Source: Angomonas ambiguus
Lineage: Eukaryota > Euglenozoa > Kinetoplastea > Trypanosomatida > Trypanosomatidae
Assembly (NCBI GenBank): GCA_019695575.1
Contig: JADNSB010000001.1
Span: forward strand, 186,001-250,000
DNA length: 64,000 nucleotides
Direction: 5' to 3'
Shown: piece by piece, positions 1 through 9,958 of the stretch
How positions within the stretch are numbered: position 1 is the first letter of the stretch
Layout: the number at the start of each line of letters is the position of its first letter
Notes under the pieces: generated by a model
What the model saw: only the letters and a program-made list of their open reading frames with translations
The model's database searches: none
Told to the model about the DNA's origin: nothing
Position numbers and translations under genes: made by a program

Positions 1-365
1 ACCATCTAAGCTATACCGGCTTATTTATTATGTCTTATGGCTTTATTTCGAGTTTCTTTATAAGAACCATTATTGTATAATAATGTTTATTTAAAATTAA
101 TCAATAATTTTTAATTACCTATTTACATATTTTCTTTATATAATGTAGAATTAAATAAGCATTTTTATATATTATGTTTGCTTATGATTTATGTTTTCTA
201 ATAGAATTATTTAGATAACAGTGTCACAAATTTTATTTGTGTTTAATATCTTTCTTTTATTCAATCCTGAAGTTTTCTAGTTTTATATTTTAAAATAAAA
301 TTTATTTGGGAATATCTACTGCTGTTAGTAAACCTTCCAGGAGTTTATGGTTTGGAGTTGTTTAG
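1..365. other. AT-rich non-coding stretch before rluB
   Basis: No convincing gene on either strand; stop codons are frequent in all frames. The only structure I see is at the right end: an AGGAG at 339-343 just before an ATG at 347 that opens an 8-codon frame ending at 373, and a GGAG at 354-357 that is well placed (8 nt) for the rluB GTG at 366. The stretch probably carries the rluB promoter, but no clear -35/-10 pair stands out. Confidence 0.5.
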
Positions 366-1820
366 GTGACTAATAATAAAGCTACACCAAGCAGTATTTG
401 TAATGGTGATAAGTTGTCAGAATCAGATTGTGATTGCGAAAATAAAGTAAATTTATCTCGTAATAAACGATGTAAACTACGCACTCCATTTAGGCGTCAT
501 AGAGACAATATTAGTGATTCTAGTATACATGTTGCTAATAATGAATCTGTTAATAATGTTGATAATCTAGATTTTCCTTTTTTAGAAAAATCAGACCGTA
601 TTGCGAATAAATTAAAGAGAACTTTAAGTAATAATGATTTTAATCCTAAATTACATAAAGTTCTTGCGGAATTGGGAATTGGGTCTAGAAGGGAGATGGA
701 AGACCTTATAGTTGCTGGTAGAATATCTGTTAATGGAGCTCCAGCTCATATTGGTCAAAGGGTAAAACCAAGCGATCTTATCCGTCTAAATGGAAAGTTA
801 ATTCGTAGAGCAAATATTCGTAAGTCTCCAAGAATTTTGGTATATCATAAACCTTCTGGAGAAATAGTAAGCAGTAAAGATCCTCAGGGCAGGGAAAGTG
901 TTTTTGCTCATCTGCCGAAAATAGAATTAGGTAGATGGATATCTGTTGGTAGATTAGATATAAATACAGAGGGTCTACTCATTTTTACAACTTCTGGGGA
1001 TTTAGCAAATTACTTTATGCATCCAAGATATAATTTTGAGCGTGAGTATGCAGTAAGAGTTGTTGGTGAACTTACAGATCTACAAAGAAAATCTTTGAAG
1101 GAAGGAGTATCTTTAGACGATGGCATTGCTCGTTTTGAATCCTTAGAATCTTTAGGCGGTGAGTCAACAAATCGTTGGTATAAGGTAGTTATAAAAGAAG
1201 GTAGAAATCGCGAAATTAGAAGAATGTTTGAAAGTATAGGTATTATGGTAAGTAGGTTAATTAGGGTAAGATATGGCGATATATCATTACCACGTAATTT
1301 GCGCCGTGGTAATTATTATGAATTCGATGATTCATCTGTAATGGCAATTATGCTTAATAGTGGGTTTTCAAATACAAAGGATTTTATTAGTCCTTCAAAT
1401 TCTATTAGAGAACCTAATAGAATTGATTTATTCAAGAAAAATAAAATCGATTCTCGTTCTTCATATCAAAAGGAATCTAAAACATTTAAGCGCAATAACA
1501 ATTATTCTAATAATTATTCAATTAATAAGAATGATATAAATGTTAAAACTAACGAAAATAATGCAATATCTATAAATTCTCCTTCACTTAACGACTCCCT
1601 TAATAGATCTAGTTCTCATAAAGCTTATGATAGCAAAGTTGTTTTTAAAAGAAATAATAATCTAAATTCCTCGAATAAAAATAAAGATACTTTTTCTAAA
1701 AGAAAAAAGGCCTTAGTTAATACAATTACTAATCCTAATGATGATTGGCAGCCTAGTAATCCAAGTGCCCATGAATCTAATTTAGGAGTTCTTAGTAGAA
1801 AAAGAAGACATTTAAATTGA
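366..1820 (+). CDS. rluB: 23S rRNA pseudouridine synthase, RluB-type
   Basis: Converts a uridine of 23S rRNA (U2605 in E. coli numbering for RluB) to pseudouridine during 50S maturation. The 484 aa protein has an S4 RNA-binding domain at about residues 93-145 and the RsuA/RluB catalytic core at about 155-320. The family motif [11 protein letters not shown] places the catalytic aspartate at residue 198. Residues 1-90 and about 325-484 are low-complexity and rich in Asn, Ser and Lys; long basic tails are common on betaproteobacterial RluB, here drifted to AT-rich codons. The start is a GTG with GGAG eight bases upstream. The gene precedes a promoter-like sequence and rimP. RluB versus RluE/RsuA is judged from the length and core; RluB is the most likely. 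Confidence 0.9.
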   Translation: MTNNKATPSSICNGDKLSESDCDCENKVNLSRNKRCKLRTPFRRHRDNISDSSIHVANNESVNNVDNLDFPFLEKSDRIANKLKRTLSNNDFNPKLHKVLAELGIGSRREMEDLIVAGRISVNGAPAHIGQRVKPSDLIRLNGKLIRRANIRKSPRILVYHKPSGEIVSSKDPQGRESVFAHLPKIELGRWISVGRLDINTEGLLIFTTSGDLANYFMHPRYNFEREYAVRVVGELTDLQRKSLKEGVSLDDGIARFESLESLGGESTNRWYKVVIKEGRNREIRRMFESIGIMVSRLIRVRYGDISLPRNLRRGNYYEFDDSSVMAIMLNSGFSNTKDFISPSNSIREPNRIDLFKKNKIDSRSSYQKESKTFKRNNNYSNNYSINKNDINVKTNENNAISINSPSLNDSLNRSSSHKAYDSKVVFKRNNNLNSSNKNKDTFSKRKKALVNTITNPNDDWQPSNPSAHESNLGVLSRKRRHLN

Positions 1821-1825
1821 TTTTT

Positions 1826-1853
1826 TTGTATACTTTTACACTTATAGTATAAT
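1826..1853 (+). promoter_or_regulatory. candidate sigma70 promoter for the rimP-nusA-infB operon
   Basis: TTGTAT at 1826-1831 and a perfect TATAAT at 1848-1853 with a 16-base spacer, immediately after the rluB stop codon. It would give a leader of about 145 nt before rimP. Seen directly; activity is inference. Confidence 0.5.
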
Positions 1854-1859
1854 TTTGAT

Positions 1860-2006
1860 CAAATGTCTGTTAAAATTGTCAGATGGACACTGGTTTACCA
1901 TGAATGAGTGAGGTTGTTCTATTTTCGTATTAAGCTTCTTTGAGCTGAACAGGCTCTTTTTTATTCTTTATCTTTATTGGATTTTATCCATTTATAAATT
2001 TTACAT
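1860..2006 (+). promoter_or_regulatory. possible rimP operon leader with small hairpin
   Basis: Untranslated leader expected for the rimP operon. It holds a short GAGC/GCTC hairpin (about 1939-1953) followed by six T residues, which resembles a weak attenuator or terminator. Operons of the rimP-nusA-infB type carry structured leaders in other proteobacteria, but I cannot match this to a specific family, and the 4-bp stem is weak. Confidence 0.25.
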
Positions 2007-2525
2007 ATGATTGATTTATTTTCTATTGCAGAAAATGCATTACAAGGATTGTCAAGTGATTTTGAACTTGTTGATGTAGAGATTCTTCCTGCTGGTGTTT
2101 TGCGTGTTACCATTGATAAAGTATCAGGCATAAGTATAGATGATTGTGAAAAAGTATCTCGTCATTTATCTCATGTGTTCACTGTAGAAAATGTTAATTA
2201 TAGTAATCTTGAAGTTAGTTCTCCAGGAATAGATAGACCATTGCGTAAGTTTTCTGATTTTTTGCGTTTTATTGGTGAAAGAGTTGAAATTAAATTTCAT
2301 AATGCGCTTAATGGTAGAAAAATTTTTAGAGGTGTTTTGTTTTTAAAAAGTGATTTACCTTATGAATATAAGGTAAATGAAGCAGATTACTGTGATATTA
2401 CGTTTGGAATAAATATTGATAGTTTGGATGATAAAAAAAATATTCAAACTATTGATTTCGTTCTTAATGATGTGGATCGAGCAAAATTAGATCCTATTAT
2501 AGATTTCAAGGGCAAATGGCGATGA
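2007..2525 (+). CDS. rimP: ribosome maturation factor RimP
   Basis: Assists 30S subunit maturation. At 172 aa it has the two-domain RimP layout: an N-terminal alpha/beta domain (about 1-85, with the family segment around [10 protein letters not shown] at about residues 70-79) and a C-terminal SH3-like domain. It opens the classical rimP-nusA-infB-rbfA-truB operon. Its stop codon (2523-2525) overlaps the nusA ATG at 2522 in an ATGA arrangement, suggesting translational coupling. The downstream order is the conserved proteobacterial one, which supports the call strongly. Confidence 0.95.
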   Translation: MIDLFSIAENALQGLSSDFELVDVEILPAGVLRVTIDKVSGISIDDCEKVSRHLSHVFTVENVNYSNLEVSSPGIDRPLRKFSDFLRFIGERVEIKFHNALNGRKIFRGVLFLKSDLPYEYKVNEADYCDITFGINIDSLDDKKNIQTIDFVLNDVDRAKLDPIIDFKGKWR

Positions 2526-3991
2526 GTCGTGAAATTCTTATGTTAGTCGATGCATTGGCACGTGAAAAAAATGTTACCCGTGAAGTTATTTTTTCAGCTT
2601 TAGAGGGTGCTCTTGCCTTTGCTATGAAGAAAAAATTTAAAGAGGATGTTGATATTCGGGTCTCTATAGATAGAGATACGGGTAAATATGAAGGTTTCCG
2701 TCGATGGCTTGTTGTGCCTGATGAAGATGGATTACAGGATCCTGATAAGCAAGAGATGTTGTTAGATGCTAGGGATATAGATCCTAATATTGATATCGGA
2801 GATTACTTGGAAGAACCTCTAGATCAGTCTGAATTTGGTAGGATTAGTGCTCAAGCTGCTAAGCAGGCTATTCTACAACGAGTAAGAGATGCAGAGAAAG
2901 AACAAATATTGAATGATTTTCTTAGTCGTGGAGAAAATATAATATCTGGCATAATAAAGAGAATTGATAAAGGTGATGCAATAGTAGATATAGGTAGAAT
3001 AGAAGCTAGGTTACCGCGTTCTGAAATGATTCCTAAGGAAAATTTGAGAATGGGTGACAGAGTCAGAGCTTTGGTATTAAAAATTGATCGTAATATTCGT
3101 GGTCAGAGAGTTATATTATCAAGAACAGCACCTGATTTTATAAAATATTTGTTTGAAAATGAAGTTCCAGAAATAGAACAAGGTTTATTAGAAATAAAGG
3201 CAGCTGCTCGTGATCCAGGAATAAGAGCTAAAATTGCAGTAGTAGCCAACGATAAACGTATAGATCCTATTGGAACTTGTGTTGGAATGAGAGGTTTACG
3301 AGTAACGGCTGTTCGGAATGAATTAGGTGGGGAACAAGTAGATATAGTTTTATGGTCACCAGATCCAGCACAGTTTGTAATCGGTGCTTTGTCTCCTGCA
3401 AATGTTGAATCTATAGTTGTCGATGAAAATAATCATTCTATGGATGTAGTTGTCGATGATGATAATTTACCCAAAGCAATCGGAATTAAAGGCCAAAATG
3501 TTAGACTTGCATCAGATTTAACTGGTTGGAAAATAAACATAATGACTTCTGATGAAAGTTTGAAGAGACAGGAAACTGAAAAATTGAGACTGACATCTTA
3601 TTTTGTAGATAAATTAAATATCAGTAATAGTGAGGCTGATATTTTGATAGAAAATGGATTTTCTGGTATAGAAGAAATAGCATATGTTCCATTGCAAGAG
3701 TTATTAGATATAAAATCTTTTAGTGAAGATTTTGTGAATAATTTGAGATTATCTGCTAGAAATGCCTTATTAACTGAGGCTATAGTTAAGGAAGAAAATT
3801 TAGGTTTAAAATCCATGTTAGATAGTAGAGATATTGATAGTAATATTTTGGAATCTTTAAGATCAAATAATATTTTTACTAAAAAAGATTTAGCAGAGTT
3901 GGATGCTGGGGAATTATCTGAGATATCAGGTTTAAATTTTAATGAGGCTAGTGAATTGATAATGCTAGCACGTGAAGATTGGTTTAAATAA
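2522..3991 (+). CDS. nusA: transcription termination/antitermination protein NusA
   Basis: Binds RNA polymerase and nascent RNA, and modulates pausing, Rho and intrinsic termination and rrn antitermination. Domains in order: N-terminal polymerase-binding domain (1-130), S1 domain (about 135-200), two KH domains (about 205-345, with [10 protein letters not shown] and [11 protein letters not shown]), then two C-terminal acidic repeats of helix-hairpin-helix type (about 365-489). The start chosen is the ATG at 2522 ([12 protein letters not shown]), which matches the family N-terminus; an in-frame ATG two codons upstream adds only Met-Ala. The call is supported by the coupling with rimP and by infB downstream. 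Confidence 0.97.
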   Translation: MSREILMLVDALAREKNVTREVIFSALEGALAFAMKKKFKEDVDIRVSIDRDTGKYEGFRRWLVVPDEDGLQDPDKQEMLLDARDIDPNIDIGDYLEEPLDQSEFGRISAQAAKQAILQRVRDAEKEQILNDFLSRGENIISGIIKRIDKGDAIVDIGRIEARLPRSEMIPKENLRMGDRVRALVLKIDRNIRGQRVILSRTAPDFIKYLFENEVPEIEQGLLEIKAAARDPGIRAKIAVVANDKRIDPIGTCVGMRGLRVTAVRNELGGEQVDIVLWSPDPAQFVIGALSPANVESIVVDENNHSMDVVVDDDNLPKAIGIKGQNVRLASDLTGWKINIMTSDESLKRQETEKLRLTSYFVDKLNISNSEADILIENGFSGIEEIAYVPLQELLDIKSFSEDFVNNLRLSARNALLTEAIVKEENLGLKSMLDSRDIDSNILESLRSNNIFTKKDLAELDAGELSEISGLNFNEASELIMLAREDWFK

Positions 3992-4072
3992 TTATTTAAA
4001 TTAGAATTTTTATATATTATTTATTATTTATTTTTTATTTTTTTATTTTAGCTATACAGGGAATATGTCTTG

Positions 4073-6946
4073 ATGTCGATTATAACTGTAGCTCAGTTTG
4101 CTGTTGAGCTTAATATGTCTGCTGATGTGTTATTGGATCAATTAAGATCTGCTGGTGCTAGTGTTAGTTCAGTAAAAGACTTTGTTACTAATAGCGATAA
4201 AATTAAACTATTAGAATCTTTGCGTAAAGCTCATGGTATGGATAATAAGGATAAAAAGATAGTTTTGACTAAAAAAGAAACTAGTGAAATTTATCAGGCT
4301 GATGCCAGGGGCAGATCTAGAACTATTCAAGTGAAAATTCTGAAAAAACGTACTTTTGTTAAAAAAAATGAAAATTTTAATAAAGATATAGAAAAAGAAA
4401 AAGTTGGAATTAATAATAATGTTATTAATAAAATAAATGAAAATATTGATGAATCTCCATCTAAAATTTCTATTAAAGATACAGATTTATTTAAGAATGA
4501 GCATTTGTCTAAGGAAGATTCTTCTGTAAATTTTAATGAAAATATTGGAAAAGTTGATGCTGAGAATCTTTTAAAATCTCAAAATGAAGATATAGAGCAT
4601 AAAAATTCACTAAAAAATGGTATTAATATGCCATTAAAGGCATCTATCGATATTATTGATAATAATATTGAATCTTACAATAAAGATTCAAATAAGATGG
4701 AGCCTTCTTCTAAGTCTCAAATTATGAAAAATCCTAAGAATGTAATAAATAATCGTAGTGCAAATCAAAATCTAATTACAAAGACAGAAAAAAAATCTGA
4801 GAAATTTATCAATGATAGGGAAAACGCAAAAAAAACTTCTGAAGCTGAAGCTGCTGCTTTGCAAAATATGTTGAATCGTCCACGTAAAGTTGCAAAAACA
4901 ACCGAAAATCCTGTCAATTCTAAAAACAATAAAAATATTTCTGTAAAAAAAGATAATAAGAGTAATACTTCTTCAAAAAAGTCACTAAAATCATCTGATG
5001 TTTCTTCAGCTTGGAGTGAAGAGAGTTCTCGTAGGAAAAATTTAGATAGAGATAAGCGTTCGACATTATTAAATGATGTTGATGGATGGAAGGTTTCTGG
5101 AATAAAAACTAATAAATCTTCGAAAAATAATAAACATAACTTTAATAATTTCTCAAAAGATTCTATTAACCAGCAACAAGAGTTTATAATTAAAAAAATA
5201 CATGTCCCTGAGACTATTACTGTTGCAGATTTAGCTCATAAAATGTCTATCAAAGCGGCTGAAGTAATAAAACATCTTATGAAACTTGGTCAAATGGTTA
5301 CTATTAATCAGGTACTAGATCAAGAGACAGCTATGATAGTCGTTGAAGATCTTGGTCATACAGCAATTGCAGCAAAGACAGATGATCCTGAAACTTTTTT
5401 AGATGAATCTAAGGTTATTAATCAATCTGATTATATTACAAGAGCTCCTGTAGTTACTGTTATGGGTCATGTCGATCATGGTAAAACTTCTTTGCTTGAC
5501 TATATAAGAAAAGCTAATATTGCAAGTAATGAAGCAGGCGGTATAACTCAACATATAGGTGCTTATAATGTAAAAACTGCTTTGGGTTCGATAACTTTTC
5601 TTGATACTCCAGGACATGAAGCTTTTGCTTCCATGAGGGCTAGAGGAGCAAAGGCTACAGATATTGTTGTTTTAGTAGTTGCTGCAGATGATGGAGTTAT
5701 GCCACAAACAAAAGAAGCTATAAGTCATGTTAAATCAGCTTCTATACCTATGATTGTTGCATTAACAAAATCTGATAAACAATCTGCTAATTTAGATAAA
5801 GTAAGACAAGAGTTAATATCAGAGGGTATAGTTCCAGAAGAATATGGTGGTGATATCCCATTTATAATGGTTTCTTCTAAAACTGGTTCTGGAATAGATA
5901 GTTTATTAGAACATATATTATTACAAGCAGAAATTTTAGAACTTAAATCTTCCGCAAATGTTAATGCCAAAGGTGTAGTTATAGAGGCAAGTCTTGATAA
6001 GGGCAAAGGTCCTATTTCTACTGTTCTAATCCAAAATGGGACCTTAAAAAAAGGTGATATTGTTCTTGTGGGAGCTACATTTGGTCGTGTTAGAGCAATG
6101 TTGGATGAAAGAGGAATTGCTTTGCAAGAAGCTGGGCCTTCAACTCCTGTGGAAATACATGGTCTTACTGATGTTCCTTCTGCCGGAGATATTCTAGTTT
6201 CATTAACTGATGAGCGTAAAGCCAGAGAAATAGCTTTATTTAGGCAAGGTAAGTTTAGAGATTCAAAATTAGCAAAAAAACATGCTGCAAATTTTGAATC
6301 TATGTTTGATAATATGGCTGATGCTGTAGAATCTAGGGTGCTATCTATTATTATAAAAGCAGATGTCCAAGGTTCTCAAGAAGCTTTAGCTAATTCATTG
6401 ATAAAACTATCTACTGATGAAGTAAAGGTAAACATTATTCATGCAGCTGTAGGTGGAATATCTGATAATGATGTTAATTTAGCTATTGCTTCAAATGCTT
6501 TTATAATAGGTTTTAATGTTAAGGCAGATGCAATAGCCAAAAAGAATGCAGAATTAAATAATGTTAGAATGAATTATTATAATATTATTTATGATGCAAT
6601 TAATGATATTAAATCTGCTATGTCTGGTATGTTAGCTCCAGAGAAGAAAGAAGACATTATTGGTACTGTAGAAATTCGTGAAGTATATGTAATATCAAAA
6701 ATTGGTAGTGTCGCTGGTTGTATGGTAACTGAAGGTATAGTAAAAAAAGATTCAAAAGTAAGATTATTTAGGGATAACGTATTAGTTTGGACCGGACAAA
6801 TAGATTCTTTACGAAGATTTAAAGATGATGTTAAAGAGGTAAGATCTGGATTTGATTGTGGTATTACCTTGAAAGGAAATCCAGAAATTATTCCTAATGA
6901 TCAGTTAGAAATTTTTGAAATTAAAGAAATAGCTAGAACATTATAA
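4073..6946 (+). CDS. infB: translation initiation factor IF-2
   Basis: GTPase that delivers fMet-tRNA to the 30S subunit and drives subunit joining. The 957 aa protein has an N-terminal IF2N-like domain (1-50), then a long linker rich in Asn, Lys and Ser (about 80-370), a second IF2N domain (about 375-430), the G domain (GHVDHGKT at 465-472, later DTPGHEAF) and the C-terminal domains II-IV. The G4 position, usually NKxD, reads TKSD at 565-568. The start is ATG 4073; a TTG one codon upstream is also open, and AGGGAA at 4059-4064 suits either. Operon member after nusA. Confidence 0.97.
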   Translation: MSIITVAQFAVELNMSADVLLDQLRSAGASVSSVKDFVTNSDKIKLLESLRKAHGMDNKDKKIVLTKKETSEIYQADARGRSRTIQVKILKKRTFVKKNENFNKDIEKEKVGINNNVINKINENIDESPSKISIKDTDLFKNEHLSKEDSSVNFNENIGKVDAENLLKSQNEDIEHKNSLKNGINMPLKASIDIIDNNIESYNKDSNKMEPSSKSQIMKNPKNVINNRSANQNLITKTEKKSEKFINDRENAKKTSEAEAAALQNMLNRPRKVAKTTENPVNSKNNKNISVKKDNKSNTSSKKSLKSSDVSSAWSEESSRRKNLDRDKRSTLLNDVDGWKVSGIKTNKSSKNNKHNFNNFSKDSINQQQEFIIKKIHVPETITVADLAHKMSIKAAEVIKHLMKLGQMVTINQVLDQETAMIVVEDLGHTAIAAKTDDPETFLDESKVINQSDYITRAPVVTVMGHVDHGKTSLLDYIRKANIASNEAGGITQHIGAYNVKTALGSITFLDTPGHEAFASMRARGAKATDIVVLVVAADDGVMPQTKEAISHVKSASIPMIVALTKSDKQSANLDKVRQELISEGIVPEEYGGDIPFIMVSSKTGSGIDSLLEHILLQAEILELKSSANVNAKGVVIEASLDKGKGPISTVLIQNGTLKKGDIVLVGATFGRVRAMLDERGIALQEAGPSTPVEIHGLTDVPSAGDILVSLTDERKAREIALFRQGKFRDSKLAKKHAANFESMFDNMADAVESRVLSIIIKADVQGSQEALANSLIKLSTDEVKVNIIHAAVGGISDNDVNLAIASNAFIIGFNVKADAIAKKNAELNNVRMNYYNIIYDAINDIKSAMSGMLAPEKKEDIIGTVEIREVYVISKIGSVAGCMVTEGIVKKDSKVRLFRDNVLVWTGQIDSLRRFKDDVKEVRSGFDCGITLKGNPEIIPNDQLEIFEIKEIARTL

Positions 6947-6969
6947 TATATTGGGAACGTTTTCTATTT

Positions 6970-7332
6970 ATGAAAATGATTGATATTGACAAAGTGTCAG
7001 GTAGAAATACTCGTATTTCTAAACAAATTCAGAAGGATTTATCAAAAATAATTAGCCAAAAATTTACTATAAAGGAAATTGGCATTGTTACTATTTCGAA
7101 GGTGGATCTTTCAGTTGATTATGCATATGCTAAGATATATTTTACTGTATTTGGTGTTGATCCTAAGATAGTAGAGGAATTCTTGAATAAAAAATCAGGT
7201 TGGTTTCATTCCTATCTTTATAAAAGACTACATATACATACAGTTCCAACTTTGTTATTTTTGCATGACTCTCATATAGAAAAAGCTAATAATTTATTAG
7301 ATTTGATAAAAAAAGCTAATATTGATTCTTAG
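6970..7332 (+). CDS. rbfA: 30S ribosome-binding factor RbfA
   Basis: KH-type cold-adaptation and 16S rRNA maturation factor acting on the 5' domain helix of 16S rRNA. At 120 aa it is of family length, with the RbfA fold and the segment FTVFGVD at about residues 58-64, and it lies between infB and truB as in nearly all proteobacteria. GGGAAC upstream can serve as the ribosome binding site. Two ATGs (6970 and 6976) are possible starts, differing by two residues. Confidence 0.92.
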   Translation: MKMIDIDKVSGRNTRISKQIQKDLSKIISQKFTIKEIGIVTISKVDLSVDYAYAKIYFTVFGVDPKIVEEFLNKKSGWFHSYLYKRLHIHTVPTLLFLHDSHIEKANNLLDLIKKANIDS

Positions 7333-7362
7333 TTTTTTATTCAGTTTACTTTTACAATAAAT

Positions 7363-8082
7363 ATGTCCAAAAAAGTTTTTCGTAATCTTGATGGTTTTAT
7401 ATTACTTGATAAACCATCAGGATTATCAAGTAATATTGCATTGCAAAAAGTTAGGCATGCTCTTGAAGCTTCTAAGGCAGGTCATGCAGGTACATTAGAC
7501 CCTTTTGCTACAGGTTTGCTTGTTTGTTGTTTTGGAAAATATACTAAGTTTTCATCTAAATTAATCGATTCTTCCAAATCATATATAGCAACTTTGAAAT
7601 TTGGAGAAGAAACAGATAGTAGTGATTTTACCGGTAATGTTTTGTATAGATTTGAAGATGATATTTTAATAAATAAAGATTTTATTATAAATATTTTAAA
7701 TTCATTTATTGGTGAGATTACACAAATTCCGCCTATGTATTCTGCTATTAAATATAAAGGTATTCCATTATATAAATATGCAAGAAAAGGCATTGATATA
7801 AATAGAGAACCAAGAAATATTAATATATATAATATAAAATTATTATCATTAAAAAGTAACTATATAGTTATTGAGGTTTTTTGCAGCAAAGGAACTTATA
7901 TTAGAACTTTAGCTCAGGATATCGGTAGAAAATCTGGTTTTTTTGCACATTTAGTAGAATTAAGAAGGTTATCTGTAGGTCCATTTTGCATAAATCAGGC
8001 AATTGATTTGAATTCTTTGTTATTAATGGAAGAGCCAAAGAATGCTATGCTTGATGAGAATAAAATATCTACATTTTTTTAA
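7363..8082 (+). CDS. truB: tRNA pseudouridine-55 synthase TruB
   Basis: Makes the universal pseudouridine 55 in the T-loop of tRNAs. The 239 aa protein has the catalytic motif HAGTLDPFATG with nucleophile Asp46, and the later motifs PPMYSAIKY and CSKGTYIRTLAQDIG. It is shorter than E. coli TruB (about 314 aa): the C-terminal PUA-like part is essentially missing, leaving the catalytic domain. It follows rbfA as the last member of the conserved ribosome-maturation cluster, with typA immediately downstream. Confidence 0.95.
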   Translation: MSKKVFRNLDGFILLDKPSGLSSNIALQKVRHALEASKAGHAGTLDPFATGLLVCCFGKYTKFSSKLIDSSKSYIATLKFGEETDSSDFTGNVLYRFEDDILINKDFIINILNSFIGEITQIPPMYSAIKYKGIPLYKYARKGIDINREPRNINIYNIKLLSLKSNYIVIEVFCSKGTYIRTLAQDIGRKSGFFAHLVELRRLSVGPFCINQAIDLNSLLLMEEPKNAMLDENKISTFF

Positions 8083-8102
8083 ATTATAAATAAGGATTTT
8101 GT

Positions 8103-9917
8103 ATGGCTAAAGCTTTGCGCAATATTGCCATAATAGCTCATGTTGATCATGGAAAAACAACTTTAGTTGATCAATTGTTACGCCAATCTGGTGTGTTTAG
8201 AAATAACCAGACTGTAACAAAGCGAGTTATGGATTCTAATGTTCTTGAAAAAGAAAGAGGAATAACAATTTTATCTAAAAATTGTTCTGTTGAATACAAT
8301 GACACATATGTAAACATTATTGATACTCCTGGACATGCTGATTTCGGAGGTGAGGTAGAACGTGTATTGTCAATGGTAGAAGGGGTTTTACTTTTAGTAG
8401 ATTCTGTAGAAGGACCAATGCCTCAAACAGTATTTGTAACAAGAAAAGCGTTAAGTTTAGGTTTAAAACCAATAGTTGTTGTAAATAAAATTGATAAACC
8501 AGGAGCTCGTCCAGATTTTGTGATTAATGAAGTTTTTGAGTTGTTTGATCGTCTTGGAGCTACAGAGGAACAATTAGATTTTCCAGTAGTATATGCTTCT
8601 GGTCTTTCTGGATATTCAAGTAGTGATCATAATGTACGTTCTGGTGATATGTCATATTTATTTGAAACTATCTTTAAATACGTACCAGAACCTCACAATG
8701 ATTCAGATGGGCCTTTACAAATGCAAATTGCTTCATTGGATTATAATTCTTATGTAGGAAAAATTGGGATCGGCAAAATTCATAGAGGTGTATTATACCC
8801 ATCTATGGATGTTATTCTTAAAATGGGTGAATCTGGATCAGCTATAAAAGCTCGTATTAATCAAGTTTTAAAATTTTCAGGTTTAGATAGAGTTGCTGTT
8901 GAAAAAGCGGAAGCAGGCGATATAGTTCTTATAAATGGAATAGAAGATTTAGAAATAGGAATTACTATTGCTGATCCTTTAAATATAGATGCTTTGCCTG
9001 TGCTAAAAATAGATGAGCCAACGCTTACCATGAATTTTATGGTAAATACTTCTCCTTTAGCTGGTAAAGAAGGTAAATTTGTTACAAGTAGGCAAATACG
9101 TGATAGGTTAGATTTAGAATTAAAATCTAACGTAGCTCTTAAAGTGCGTGAAACCGATGATGATACTGTATTTGAAGTTTCTGGGCGTGGTGAATTACAT
9201 TTGACTATTTTGCTTGAAACTATGCGTCGTGAAGGATATGAATTATCAGTTTCAAGACCACGTGTTGTTTATAAGGATATTGATGGAATAAAACATGAAC
9301 CATTTGAAGATTTAACATTATATGTTGATGATATTTATCAGGGTTCTGTTATGGAAGAAGTAGGAAGGCGCAAAGGTGATTTACAGAATATGATACCTGA
9401 TAATCACGGTAGAACACGCTTAGAGTATGTGATTCCAGCTCGTTCACTCATAGGATTTCAGAATGATTTTATGAGCATTACTAGAGGTAGTGGTTTAATG
9501 AGTCATGTTTTTAGAGAGTATGCACCATTTTATGAAGGTTCTTTGAGCAATAGAAGAAATGGTGTTCTAATTAGCCAATATGCTGGCGAGTCTGTTGCCT
9601 ATGCTTTATGGAAATTACAGGATCGAGGAAGGATGTTTATCAAACCAGGAGAGTCTTTATATGAAGGTATGATTATAGGTATCCATAGTAGAGATAATGA
9701 TTTGGTGGTAAATCCAGTCAGAGAAAAACAATTAACTAACATAAGAGCTTCTGGAACAGATGAAGCTATACGTCTAGTGCCTCCAATTAATCTAACTTTA
9801 GAATATGCAATAGAATTTATAGAAGATGATGAATTAGTGGAAATCACTCCAAAATCTATACGTTTAAGAAAAAGATATTTACAAGAACATGAAAGAAGAC
9901 GTAATAGAAATGTTTGA
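8103..9917 (+). CDS. typA: ribosome-associated GTPase TypA/BipA
   Basis: Translational GTPase of the EF-G/LepA family needed for efficient 50S assembly under stress. At 604 aa it is full length. The P-loop AHVDHGKT is at residues 12-19, followed by the effector segment RGITILSKN, DTPGHADFGGEV, NKIDKPGARPD, then the domain II beta barrel, the EF-G-like domains III and V, and the BipA-specific C-terminus. A ribosome binding site (AAGGA) stands just before the ATG. It lies 20 bases after truB, as in Bordetella, so it is probably co-transcribed. Confidence 0.96.
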   Translation: MAKALRNIAIIAHVDHGKTTLVDQLLRQSGVFRNNQTVTKRVMDSNVLEKERGITILSKNCSVEYNDTYVNIIDTPGHADFGGEVERVLSMVEGVLLLVDSVEGPMPQTVFVTRKALSLGLKPIVVVNKIDKPGARPDFVINEVFELFDRLGATEEQLDFPVVYASGLSGYSSSDHNVRSGDMSYLFETIFKYVPEPHNDSDGPLQMQIASLDYNSYVGKIGIGKIHRGVLYPSMDVILKMGESGSAIKARINQVLKFSGLDRVAVEKAEAGDIVLINGIEDLEIGITIADPLNIDALPVLKIDEPTLTMNFMVNTSPLAGKEGKFVTSRQIRDRLDLELKSNVALKVRETDDDTVFEVSGRGELHLTILLETMRREGYELSVSRPRVVYKDIDGIKHEPFEDLTLYVDDIYQGSVMEEVGRRKGDLQNMIPDNHGRTRLEYVIPARSLIGFQNDFMSITRGSGLMSHVFREYAPFYEGSLSNRRNGVLISQYAGESVAYALWKLQDRGRMFIKPGESLYEGMIIGIHSRDNDLVVNPVREKQLTNIRASGTDEAIRLVPPINLTLEYAIEFIEDDELVEITPKSIRLRKRYLQEHERRRNRNV

Positions 9918-9958
9918 TCAAGCATTAGATATTGTATCTTAATAGACTATAAGAATTT

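Noticed and set aside
1860-2006. A tRNA (metY-like) upstream of rimP as in E. coli
   Set aside because: No cloverleaf or TTC-containing T arm can be folded in this stretch.
9599-9925. 108 aa minus-strand frame at the typA 3' end
   Set aside because: Antisense to the conserved TypA C-terminal domain, no homology recognised.
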